In this document: piece after piece, positions 55,628-64,000 of the stretch | Numbering within the stretch: the first letter of the stretch is position 1 | Layout: every line of letters begins with the position of its first letter | Assembly: GCF_035046485.1 (NCBI RefSeq) | Contig: NC_085137.1 | Span: 252,486,733 to 252,550,732, forward strand | Direction: 5' to 3' | Source of the DNA: Aedes albopictus | Taxonomy: Eukaryota > Arthropoda > Insecta > Diptera > Culicidae | Length of the DNA stretch: 64,000 nucleotides | Position numbers and translations under genes: made by a program | The notes under the pieces: model-generated | Seen by the model: the letters and a program-made list of their open reading frames with translations, nothing else | What the model was told of the DNA's origin: nothing | Database searches by the model: none

Positions 55628-57281
55628 TCATCGCGCTGAGATCGTAGACCAATCCTCCCGCGTATGTCCTCCAGCTTCACCCTGTTCAGCGGTTTTGTTA
55701 GTATGTCCGCCAACATGTCCGCCGATGGGCAATATGTCACATTTATGTTGCGTGATTCTGCCAAATCCTTCCACGAAGTGATATTTGGTGTCCACGTGCT
55801 TGGATCGCTTCAGTCCTGCGTTCTCGTCCAACATCTTGATTCAACTTTGGTTGTCTTCGAAGATCTGCACTGGTTTCTGTACAGGCTCCCCGAAGTCCTT
55901 CATTAACTTTTTGATCCAGAGCAGCTCCCGGCAACCTTCAGCTAACGAAATGTACTCCGCTTCGGTCGATGAAAGCGCCACACATGCTTGCTTTCTGGCA
56001 CACCACGAAATCAAGCCACCACCCAAGCGAAATAGGTAGCCCGAATTCGATTTCCGGTCCTTTACATTTCCGGCCCAGTCTGCGTCCGCGTATCCCTGAA
56101 GTTCTTCTTTGCCGGCTCCTAATACCAGCTTCAGCTCGCTTGTTGCCTTCAGGTAGCGCAGAACCCTTTTCGCTTCCGTCCAATCAGCATTCGTTGGCTT
56201 GCTCACCTGCCTTCCAAGAGTCGATGTACTTATAGCGATGTCTGGCCGGGTATTCACTGATAGATACAGCAAACCACCGACGAGGCTCTGGAACTTGTCA
56301 TTGTTCGGTAGACTCTCCAACTCCTCCTTTTGCTGTAGATATCCGACGTCCATAGGAATTCTTGATACCTTCGCATCCGCAAGTCCAAACTGTTCAACCA
56401 GCTTGTCGATGTATGCCTTTTGGTCCAAGCAGTAGGCGTTACCTTCCTTCGTCACTCTTATCCCCAAAAAATGCTTCACCTCGCCAAGTGTTGTTATTTG
56501 GAACTCCGTAGCCAAAGCCTTCACAATCCCGTCGTATTCTTTGTCATTGGAGGTGACGACCAGCATATCATCCACATAGACGAGGATATACACTGTGCTG
56601 TCGTTCTTCTTCCGCACAAACAGGCACGGATCAGCTTCCGCCTGCTTGAATCCGAGTCGCGTCAGAACATTTTTCAGCTTCTCGTTCCAAACCCTGGCTG
56701 ATTGCTTCAACCCGTAGAGGCTTTTGCGCAACCGACAAACCTTGTCACTTCCAACTCGTAGTCCAGGTGGTGCCCGCATGTAGATGGTCTCCTTCAAATC
56801 GCCATTCAAATATGCCGTCTTCACATCAACGTGCCTTACCTTCATTCCGTCTCGCCCGGCGACGGTCAATAGAGTACGAAGCGTCACTTGCTTCGCGACG
56901 GGGGCGAACACCTCGTCGTAATCCAGGCCGTACCGTTGTGTGAAACCTTGCGCCACTAATCTCGCTTTATAACGTATTATTTTACCTTGCTCATCCTGTT
57001 TCTTCTTGTAGATTCAGCGGCATCCGATCGTCTTGCTTCCTGGCGGCACCGATGTCAACTCCCAAGCCTTGCAATCCTGCAGCGACTTCAGCTCGTCGTT
57101 CATAGCAGCCTTCCAGTGATCACTCTCAGGACCACTCACCGCCTCCTGGTAACTCCGAGGCTCGTCCTGCTGACACTTAGCTAAACTGCCATCCGCCAGA
57201 TAACGTTGAGGTGGAATACCTTTCGTTGACCTTGCTGACCGACGAGGCGTACCTGCGATTTGCTCCTCCTAAAAGTGGTTC
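55628..57281 (-). pseudogene. Copia element 3 reverse transcriptase and RNase H
   Basis: Minus strand. A linker with RSTKGIPPQRY precedes the RT: a CKWVYKKK-equivalent with TGA at the Trp/Lys site (57012-57014), YKARLVAQGFTQRYG, DEVFAPVAKQVTLRTLL, KTAYLNGDLKETIYM, LKQSARVWN and catalytic YVDDMLVV. RNase H has YADADWAG, STEAEYISL and EDNQS, where a stop (ending at 55841) follows at once. HVDTKYHF is read further down before frameshifts. It is related to, but clearly different from, element 1 (about half of residues shared by eye). Confidence 0.85.
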
Positions 57282-57286
57282 GACTC

Positions 57287-57459
57287 TGAAATGTTCAACA
57301 TTTTAAAAAGGTATTTTCTTCAGGTACGAATAAATAGGACCGAGATCGTCAATAGTCAAGTAACAACTCATTCTATTTTATTGAATATGCATCTCATGTG
57401 TAATGGGAACTCTGAGAGCCCCACAGTGGGTTTTACCATTTGATCAAGTGGACATAACA
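57287..57459 (-). repeat. 3' LTR of element T
   Basis: 173 bp with AATAAA (minus strand) near 57393. The same LTR is carried by the segment at 39833-40005. Confidence 0.9.
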
Positions 57460-57623
57460 GTACCTTCCTCCTTGAGAAAGAGCATATGATTCTGAAATAT
57501 GCTATTTTAACAATGTACTATAATCACACATATGTCTCAGAAGCAAACTTATATTGTAAACACCTAAAACTATTCAAAACAACTTATTTGTAAAACAAAA
57601 CATTCGATATCAGTTTTAAAATA

Positions 57624-57912
57624 CAGTAGACGTTCGATAAGTGCAACATGTTTACGTTTCACTTACCGAATGAAATTCGATAACTGCAACAACTGACAGA
57701 CGTCGCATAACTGTCAGTTGCTGCAGAATGCAACCAATGTGCATACGAAAAACATCGCATTGCAACAAAAGTGCATGCGAAAAACATCGCATCGCTGTTG
57801 ACATTTCATTTTGACGGATAGCGGTGCGATAACTGCAAAATTGTTGCACTTAGCGGACTTGCAGTTAAAAAGCATTGCAGTTAAAGCGTTTGCACCGAGC
57901 GAACGTCTACTG
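57624..57912. mobile_element. 289-bp TA-flanked MITE, copy 1
   Basis: CAGTAGACGTTCG and CGAACGTCTACTG ends flanked by TA (57622-57623, 57913-57914), as for Tc1/mariner-related MITEs. The frames inside are incidental. Confidence 0.85.
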
Positions 57913-58516
57913 TATTCTGAAGATATTCTTATAGTCGAGCATGTACATGTACATTTTTCACTTATTTTTTTCCTGTGGCCGGACAAAATTACAATGAAGC
58001 TATATTGTTGACGTCACTCGCCATCCTCCTGGATTGAAATCTGCTAACAGCATCGCACTCCGCTGGATAGAACATTGTTGGGCACTTCCGTTTATCCTTT
58101 CGGTAGAACAGAAAAGTATTCTGATCAAGTCCAGTCGATCTTCTGCTCCTCCTGGTACAAAGTCAACCATGCTTACAGCCATTCCATACCAAGCATTCCG
58201 CCCAGCTTTTGTGTCTATATTCGGCTCAACGATGATATTTCTGTATCATTTGTTATAGCACCAAAATAGCGATTGTCGTAAAATCAAAAAGGTATACTGA
58301 CAAAACAAATCTGGAATGCAAACACCTCCTTTTCCTTAAAAAAAACGACTTGCTAGGAGGGAAAAAACAAAATAGACTGGTACAACTGGGATTTACACAT
58401 TCCCAAAAAAATCGTCACAAAAAAAAAACGATGCAGAAACTAAACAAACAAACATCGCGGTATACCTGAGCCTTAAAAAAAATCACCACAAAAAAAAACG
58501 TTAAAATCAACACATA

Positions 58517-58805
58517 CAGTAGACGTTCGATAAGTGCAACATGTTTACGTTTCACTTACCGAATGAAATTCGATAACTGCAACAACTGACAGACGTCGCA
58601 TAACTGTCAGTTGCTGCAGAATGCAACCAATGTGCATACGAAAAACATCGCATTGCAACAAAAGTGCATGCGAAAAACATCGCATCGCTGTTGACATTTC
58701 ATTTTGACGGATAGCGGTGCGATAACTGCAAAATTGTTGCACTTAGCGGACTTGCAGTTAAAAAGCATTGCAGTTAAAGCGTTTGCACCGAGCGAACGTC
58801 TACTG
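58517..58805. mobile_element. 289-bp TA-flanked MITE, copy 2
   Basis: Same length, orientation and, as far as can be read, sequence as copy 1; TA at 58515-58516 and 58806-58807. Confidence 0.85.
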
Positions 58806-59473
58806 TACGTGGGATTGTGGGCCAGAAAAAAAAATCAAAACCTTTGATCAAATTCTCATCGGACAAAAAAAAACAACGTAAACATCAACACCAAATAAAT
58901 GCCATCAGCTAAACAATAGATCGATACAGTTCGCCAACACATTCAAAACGTACTTTAACGGCGAGGTTCACTTCCTCTGCTGAGAACTGTCATAAAGCCG
59001 TTGTACGCTAACAAAGTCGACCAAAATCGGCAAACTGGTGTGACAAAAGTAAATAGAAAATGTCGTCCGCTTCAATGGTTGATTTTACCACTGGTAGTGA
59101 TGTGTGAGATTGCAATAAAAATGGCACGTAACAGAAAAACATCAAACAATAAAAAGCAAAAAAAAACTATTGCCTATTGAGCTCACATTCCTGGTGCTTC
59201 ATGTGTTTGTCTTTATAACAAAATGGTTCATTTTAATAACACTACACATTCATCAAAAAAAAAAAAAAAACTGCACCACAAATAAAAAAATACAGCACAT
59301 AAAAATTACACACATGACGAATCTAATTTGCACGCTCTCATAATGAGAAAAAAAAAACTGCACAATTAATCAATCTTCCCCGCAGAAATCACACCAAAAG
59401 CTCTAGAAAAGAACAACGGTCGTGAATCTAAAAGCGGGAAAATTGATTAAAATAAATTTCACCTCGTCGACAC

Positions 59474-59646
59474 TGAAATGTTCAACATTTTAAAAAGGTA
59501 TTTTCTTCAGGTACGAATAAATAGGACCGAGATCGTCAGTAGTCAAGTAACAACTCATTCTATTTTATTGAATATGCATCTCATGTGTAATGGGAACTCT
59601 GAGAGCCCCACAGTGGGTTTTACCATTTGATCAAGTGGACATAACA
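59474..59646 (-). repeat. 5' LTR of element T
   Basis: 173 bp; joins the integrase frame and supplies its stop codon. Confidence 0.9.
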
Positions 59647-61024
59647 GACTCCTCCTGGATAGGAATGATATCCTCATCTCGGCAAGATTCTTCACTTCCA
59701 CTGGCATCTTCATACACACTTTGGTCTGCTGGATCATCGAAGCCACGAACCAAATTCTCGCAAGACTCTTCATCGAAACCACGGAATTCTTCTTCATCGC
59801 TATCTTCGTCCGGACCACCATCTGATTCATCGGATTCTTCATCGGACTCGTCCGACTCCTCCTGTTCCACGTTGCCAGTTGACCTTGCCGGCAGCTGAGC
59901 CAGCTCGAAGAAATCCTCAGCGATCGCATCTTCAACCTTCTCTCCCGACTGCAAGAAACGAGCATCACGACTGAAAACGACTTCGTTTGTCTTCAAGTCG
60001 ATGAAACGCCACGCTTTATGCTGCTGGGAATACCCAACAAAAGTCATTTTCCGCGCCTTCGACTGCAGCTTCGTCCGCTTCTCCTTCGGGATGAACACGT
60101 ACGCCTCTGAACCGAACACCTGAAGCATGCTCATGTCCGGTTTCGTCCCGTACCAAATCTCGTAGGGCGTCTGCTGTACCGGCTTCGTTGGCAGCATATT
60201 CTGTAGACAGTTTGCCGTGTTAACCGCCTCGGCCCAGTACCGATAGTGCAATCCTGACTCAATGATCATGCACCGAGCCATTTCCACGAGCGAACGGTTC
60301 TTCCGCTCCGCGACTCCGTTCTGCTGCGGCGTGTATGCTGTCGTGAACTGCTGCTCAATACCCTCCTGCTTGAGAAAATTAACCAACTCTGCGCTGCGAT
60401 ACTCTCCTCCTTGATCCGATCTAATGATCTTCGGAGGCCTTCCGAACTGCGTTTTTATCAGACGCACGAAGTCCCGGATAGCATCCACCGTGTCCGACTT
60501 CCTCTTCAGAATGTACAGAGTGGTATAGCGGCTGTAGTCATCGATTAGCGATAGGAAGTATCGACGACCACCGGGTGTAGCCGTATTCATCGGCCCGCAC
60601 AAGCCGGTGTGGATCAAATCCAACACTGCCTTTGACTTCCGCTTTGACTTCTTGGGGAATGGCAGCCTTGCCATCTTCCCTTCCAAGCAGGGTTCACAAG
60701 TAATTTTTACTGAGCAGTTACGTACCTTGATGCCGGTTGCCAAACCTTTACGCTCCAGATCCAGAATAGCTTGAGGATCACGGTGTCCCAGCTTCCGTTG
60801 CCACTCGTGTATGCAGTCCTTTGCATGGCACTGTCCCGAAACCGCGTTCGCTCGTTCCACCATTTGGAGATGGTAGAGGCCTTTGCTTGACGGTGCAACA
60901 GCAGCAATCCTGTCGCCGTTCGCGATCGTGCAGCCGTTCTTGTCGAAGATGACTCTCGCTCCCTTCTGAACGAGCCTGCCAACCGACACGAGATTCATGT
61001 CGAGCTCCGGAACGAATAGCACTT
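59631..61024 (-). pseudogene. Copia element 3 integrase
   Basis: Open frame from the SINE junction to a stop inside the LTR of T. The HEWQRKLGHRD...CEPCLEGK zinc region is intact. In the catalytic core the first Asp is Gly (LIHTGLCGPM), while IIRSDQGGEYRS and NGVAERKNR remain. The acidic tail matches 38454-39845. The Asp-to-Gly change would abolish strand transfer. Confidence 0.85.
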
Positions 61025-61443
61025 TTTTTTATTCCTGATCACTTAACCTAATTTACAGCTCTATTGTCCACTGGGGCACTACGTGAGCAATTTCAATTGA
61101 CAGCTGCACTTACATTTTTTGTACAGCGCCTAGATTCTATTCTACTTTATCGAACTGGTTGCTTTTGTGCTACTTTCACTTTTTCTACTTTATACCTAGT
61201 AGAATGATGAGCACAAGGGTGATGATGGATGGCCGTTGTTCCTTTCCAGTCCGATTGGGGGTCCATTATGAGTAGCAGTTCGCCGATGTCCAGGTATCCG
61301 GGTCCGTTTGAGCCATGGGGCTCAGAAGAGGGTCAGTGTCAGTTGCTCTCGGGGAAAAAGCAACTGACGAAAAATTGCAAGTGCCGGGGCTGGGAATCAA
61401 ACCCATGACCATCCGCATATGAAGCGAACGTGTGACCAACTTC
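61025..61443 (-). mobile_element. tRNA-derived SINE inside copia element 3
   Basis: Minus strand: tRNA-like head with a B box gggtttgattccc (near 61398), a ~400-bp body and an A-tail (ggaataaaaaaa). A perfect 12-bp duplication cgaatagcactt lies at 61013-61024 and 61444-61455. It splits the copia frame between protease and integrase. Confidence 0.85.
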
Positions 61444-61455
61444 CGAATAGCACTT

Positions 61456-62491
61456 CATTGAGCGAAATCTGCTTTTCGTCACCACCGCCTCCGACGCAAG
61501 AAAACTTACACGATCCGACGCCTTTACTACCGCCCGTTTACCGTCGGCAACTGTTACGGATTTCGTAGTGTCCTGCCGCGGTTCACTCAACGACACGAAA
61601 TACTTCCGATTCGCGCACATATGCGAACTCGCGCCGGAATCGACAATCCACTCTTTCGTCGCGCACTCACTGGCAAGAAACGCAAACGCTTCCGATTCCG
61701 ATTTGGCAAGTTTTGCCTTCGCTTGCTTTTTCGACACTTTCGTCTGTTCACGATGCCCACTCGCTTCTGAGCTACTGGCACCTTCTTCTTTCTTCTGCCG
61801 CTGCCACACACAAGATGCAGTTCTTCTTCTTATGGCCGAGCTTCTCACAGAAAAAACACCCCACACTTTTCTTCTTTTCGTCCGCTTTTAGAACAACCGA
61901 ATCCACTGCCGATGGTTCTCGCCGCTTGAGCACTTCGTTAATTATCTTCCCCTTCACTAGCTGCAGGGTCAGCTCATCATCGGCTCAGTTTTCTAGCGTC
62001 GTCGTCAGTGCATCGAACGAACTTGGCAAACTTCGAAACACTAGAACCACTTGGAGATTTTCGTCCAGCTTTGTACCGGCATTAGCCAGCTTCTCGAACA
62101 AATCCTCGAACTCCATCAAGTGTTCTTCGATGTTGTCGCCGTCGTGGTACTCCATGTCGCAAATTCGTTTGAGCAGTTGCACTTTGGTCGTTAGCGTCTT
62201 CTTCTGGTGCTGCTTTTCCAAATTGTCCCACACTTCCTTCGCGGAATTCGTATTCCGGATGTGTCCGTGTTGACTTCTTGTCAGCAGCAAACCGATCGTC
62301 GCGCGCGCTCGTTGGTCACCCTCGTCCCAGGCAGCCACCGCCGCCGCATTCGAACCGGTAGCATCCAGTTGCGGCTTCACTCCCGGCGAGACGTACTTCC
62401 AAAGTCCTTCTCTCACTAACAAAAACTCGACTTCTAACTTCCACGAATCGTAATTATCGTTCGTCAACTTCGCGATACCGATTTTCTCCAT
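61456..62491 (-). pseudogene. Copia element 3 gag and protease
   Basis: ATG at 62491 (MEKIGIAKLTNDNY). A UBN2-like Gag follows to a TGA at 61985-61987. The frame continues to a CCHC knuckle CFFCEKLGHKKKNC (near 61820). After a frameshift it reads a Lys-rich segment and the protease WIVDSGASSHM (near 61640). It ends at the SINE. Upstream reading without ATG extends to 62515. Confidence 0.85.
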
Positions 62492-62600
62492 TTTGTCGAA
62501 TTCAAAAATGTCCAAAACAATTCAACAAAATATCCACGACTTGTCTCTATGTGTTCACTTTGCACAAAAAACAAAATGGCTACTTCACAGGCCCATGACC

Positions 62601-62794
62601 TATTGGATGGAAAAATAGCAGAGAAAGCAGTAAAACACGTCTTTACAGGTCGAGGTAACAAACTGGTGTGATCTTTATTCATCTCCTTTTTCCCTCTTCA
62701 TTCATGCCCCATTGCGTTACACTAATGGTCCATTCACACTGTCGATTGCGTATTCGATGAATGCGTGATGCTCAATGGCACAGTGCTGCCATCA
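62601..62794 (-). repeat. 5' LTR of copia element 3 (194 bp)
   Basis: Followed on the minus strand by ggtcatgggcctgtg, the primer-binding region, comparable to ggttatggtcccggta in element 1. Confidence 0.9.
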
Positions 62795-62960
62795 GTTCAA
62801 TCCCTGGCTCGTCCTTTTCCTCCTACTTTGTCTCTTTCTATCTACTTTCTCTCTCACTTTCTCTCTTACATATACATCTCATGTATATTCGTATGTTCGT
62901 AGCGATCGCCAGATAGAACCAGAAACGGATTGAAAAAAAAACCGTTTCCCTTCCTTCCAA
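62795..62960 (+). mobile_element. tRNA-derived SINE, right part
   Basis: gttcaatccctggctcgtcc completes the B box and acceptor side. A pyrimidine-rich body (ctttctctctcactttctct) and an A-run near 62931 follow. Confidence 0.7.
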
Positions 62961-63400
62961 CTTTTATCACAGCACAGTGTCAATCTATCATATAACGCCT
63001 ACAAGTTATGCAACCAAGCGGACTGTGCCGCTTCACAGTAATCTTCACACAATCTATCGCTTTACGCCTGGCACCCTTGCACCAATGCATGATCCAAGCG
63101 CTAAAAATAAATATTTCCCACCAACACACCAACATCTGCATGACCTTGTGCAGGCGCAGAGGATTCAACGGCCTGATGTGGGCAAGCGATTGCAATCATC
63201 ATCAGCCTTCCCTTCTCCATTGACCTGCAACCTGACGCAGCAGGCGCCATTGTCGCCTAAAAATACAAGACCACCAACGCTCACACATTGAAGATGCCTG
63301 TTAGTCCCAAGCAGCTATCTCATTGGTTCCTTGTGTGAGTGTAGCTGATCTGGCGATACTGGAGTAGCAACTGCGGGCGGTCAATCAAGCTCAAGCTGCT
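62961..63400. other. No gene recognised
   Basis: The frame at 62977-63291 has no domain. This is probably interior sequence of the enclosing MITE-type element or a further insert. Confidence 0.35.
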
Positions 63401-63515
63401 CAAGCTACCTGAAGTGAAATTAGGACAATTCAACAATTACTTCAATGATTATGATCTCTATTAGTTATCAGTGAGCGAAATTTGGACCCGCGCGAAATTA
63501 GGGCACCCCACGGTA

Positions 63516-64000
63516 TTTGACTCTGTGTACTAACAGCTTAAGGGTGACCGTAGCACCTTACAAATGTCAATTTCTTGATTTTGCTTTGGCTGCGCAGCCG
63601 ACTGCAGACCCGACTGCACACTGAAATTGTCATATTATCAATCCAGCTGGAACTCGATATTTTCGACTAACGAAGTTGGATATTTATCCAAATCCATGCG
63701 TCGAACCCTGAAACGTCGAACCTAACTTCGGAAGTGTGTTACGTTTGTAATATAGTAAATACGTTGTAAAGTAGTTTTAAGAATTTTCCATGGATTGCAT
63801 TCTCCAATTCATGGAAAATTCTTCGATTGTTGCATGGAGTGTGTTACGTTTGTAAATTATTGTGAACATTTTGTCTGTTTATTTTGTATGTTTTACTAAG
63901 GTTTGTACATTTGTCCCTGAAATTTAATGTGCATTTGTAGCGCTCCAAAAATTTCAGGAGCGATCCAGTACAAAACGCACAAGCCGTTCCCTAACACGGA
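63516..64000. other. No gene recognised; small hairpin
   Basis: aattttccatgga (63783) and the inverted tcatggaaaatt (63811-63822) form a short hairpin. gtgtgttacgtttgtaa is repeated at 63734 and 63840. Otherwise unassigned. Confidence 0.4.

Larger units (their letters stand above)
57287..59646 (-). mobile_element. Element T: non-autonomous LTR retrotransposon (2.36 kb)
   Basis: Two 173-bp LTRs (57287-57459 and 59474-59646) begin TGTTATGTCC and end ACATTTCA on the minus strand, and differ at one visible position (57352/59539). GACTC is duplicated at 57282-57286 and 59647-59651. A purine tract aaggaggaaggta precedes the 3' LTR, giving the minus orientation. The interior is A-rich and non-coding and contains two MITEs. 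Confidence 0.9.
55409..62794 (-). mobile_element. Ty1/copia LTR retrotransposon, element 3, complete but disabled
   Basis: LTRs lie at 62601-62794 (5') and 55409-55620 (3'), and GTTCA is duplicated at 55404-55408 and 62795-62799. On the minus strand the order is gag, protease, integrase, RT, RNase H. Lesions: nonsense in gag (61985-61987), frameshift near 61800, SINE at 61025-61443, first catalytic integrase Asp replaced by Gly, element T at 57287-59646, nonsense at 57012-57014, and nonsense in RNase H at 55841. Confidence 0.95.
54973..63513. mobile_element. MITE-type element with CCGTGGGGTGCC ends, swollen by nested insertions
   Basis: ccgtggggtgccctaatttc at 54973 and its reverse complement ending at 63513 are flanked by TA. 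Inner blocks such as gatcataatcatt on the left (55011) and aatgattatgatc on the right (63444) extend the inverted repeat. Everything between about 55085 and 63400 is inserted or internal. Confidence 0.75.

Noticed and set aside
57652..57849. Identical 65-codon minus frame (also 58545-58742)
   Set aside because: Both lie entirely within the two identical 289-bp MITEs and have no protein-like features.
55083..62812. Split functional tRNA gene
   Set aside because: The tRNA-like head continues into a SINE body and has mismatches in the anticodon stem; both breaks are explained by LTR-element insertions.

Overview
The window is eukaryotic and looks like a gene-poor, transposon-saturated stretch of a mosquito genome, most likely a culicine of the Aedes type. 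This is an inference from content, not from a database search. The signs are tRNA-derived SINEs, many short inverted-repeat elements (MITEs), decayed R1-, Jockey-, I- and RTE-like LINEs, Ty1/copia elements, a Tc1/mariner relative with DD37E spacing (a mosquito lineage), and a 67-nt GT-AG intron. Only one host gene is convincing: a BTB/POZ-domain protein on the minus strand at 53056-54390. Nothing resembles a bacterial operon, CRISPR array, rRNA gene or intact tRNA gene.

Layout. 1-5.4 kb: a decayed LINE, a possible small secreted-protein ORF between two 23-bp direct repeats, and a cluster of long perfect duplications. 5.4-9.2 kb: R1-like LINE pieces in alternating orientation. 9.2-12.8 kb: a tandem array of roughly 700-bp units, several with a TATA-like box exactly 30 bp from an initiator-like motif; a MITE and a hammerhead-like motif sit inside. 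14.7-23.1 kb: a SINE and R1, Jockey, I and RTE-like LINE remains. 23-28.3 kb: a perfect tRNA-like palindrome, a long diverged minisatellite field, another SINE and a MITE. 28.3-28.8 kb: an assembly gap of exactly 500 N.

28.8-32.7 kb: copia element 1 (minus), with a 270-bp LTR and a single visible frameshift. 32.7-42.1 kb: a 1.36-kb segment present in two near-identical copies plus a partial one. Each full copy carries a different insertion, so each is the empty-site control for the other. Copy 1 holds a 4.17-kb TTAA-flanked foldback element whose arms are arrays of a 152-bp satellite. Copy 3 holds a 171-bp MITE. Between the copies lies a chimeric insert made of copia pol, another element's LTR and a LINE-like 3' tail. 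42.1-50.9 kb: a foldback with a possible two-exon gene, a TIR element enclosing a broken DD37E transposon, and several MITEs. 53-54.4 kb: the BTB gene.

54.9-63.5 kb: a nested stack. A MITE-like inverted repeat contains a SINE; the SINE is split by a solo LTR and by copia element 3; copia 3 is split by a SINE and by a non-autonomous LTR element T; T carries two identical 289-bp MITEs. Several junctions show exact target-site duplications (GCTAC, GTTCA, GACTC, a 12-mer, TA), so the insertion order can be read directly.

The elements are mostly independent residents and do not form a pathway. What ties them together is insertion order and reciprocal empty sites.
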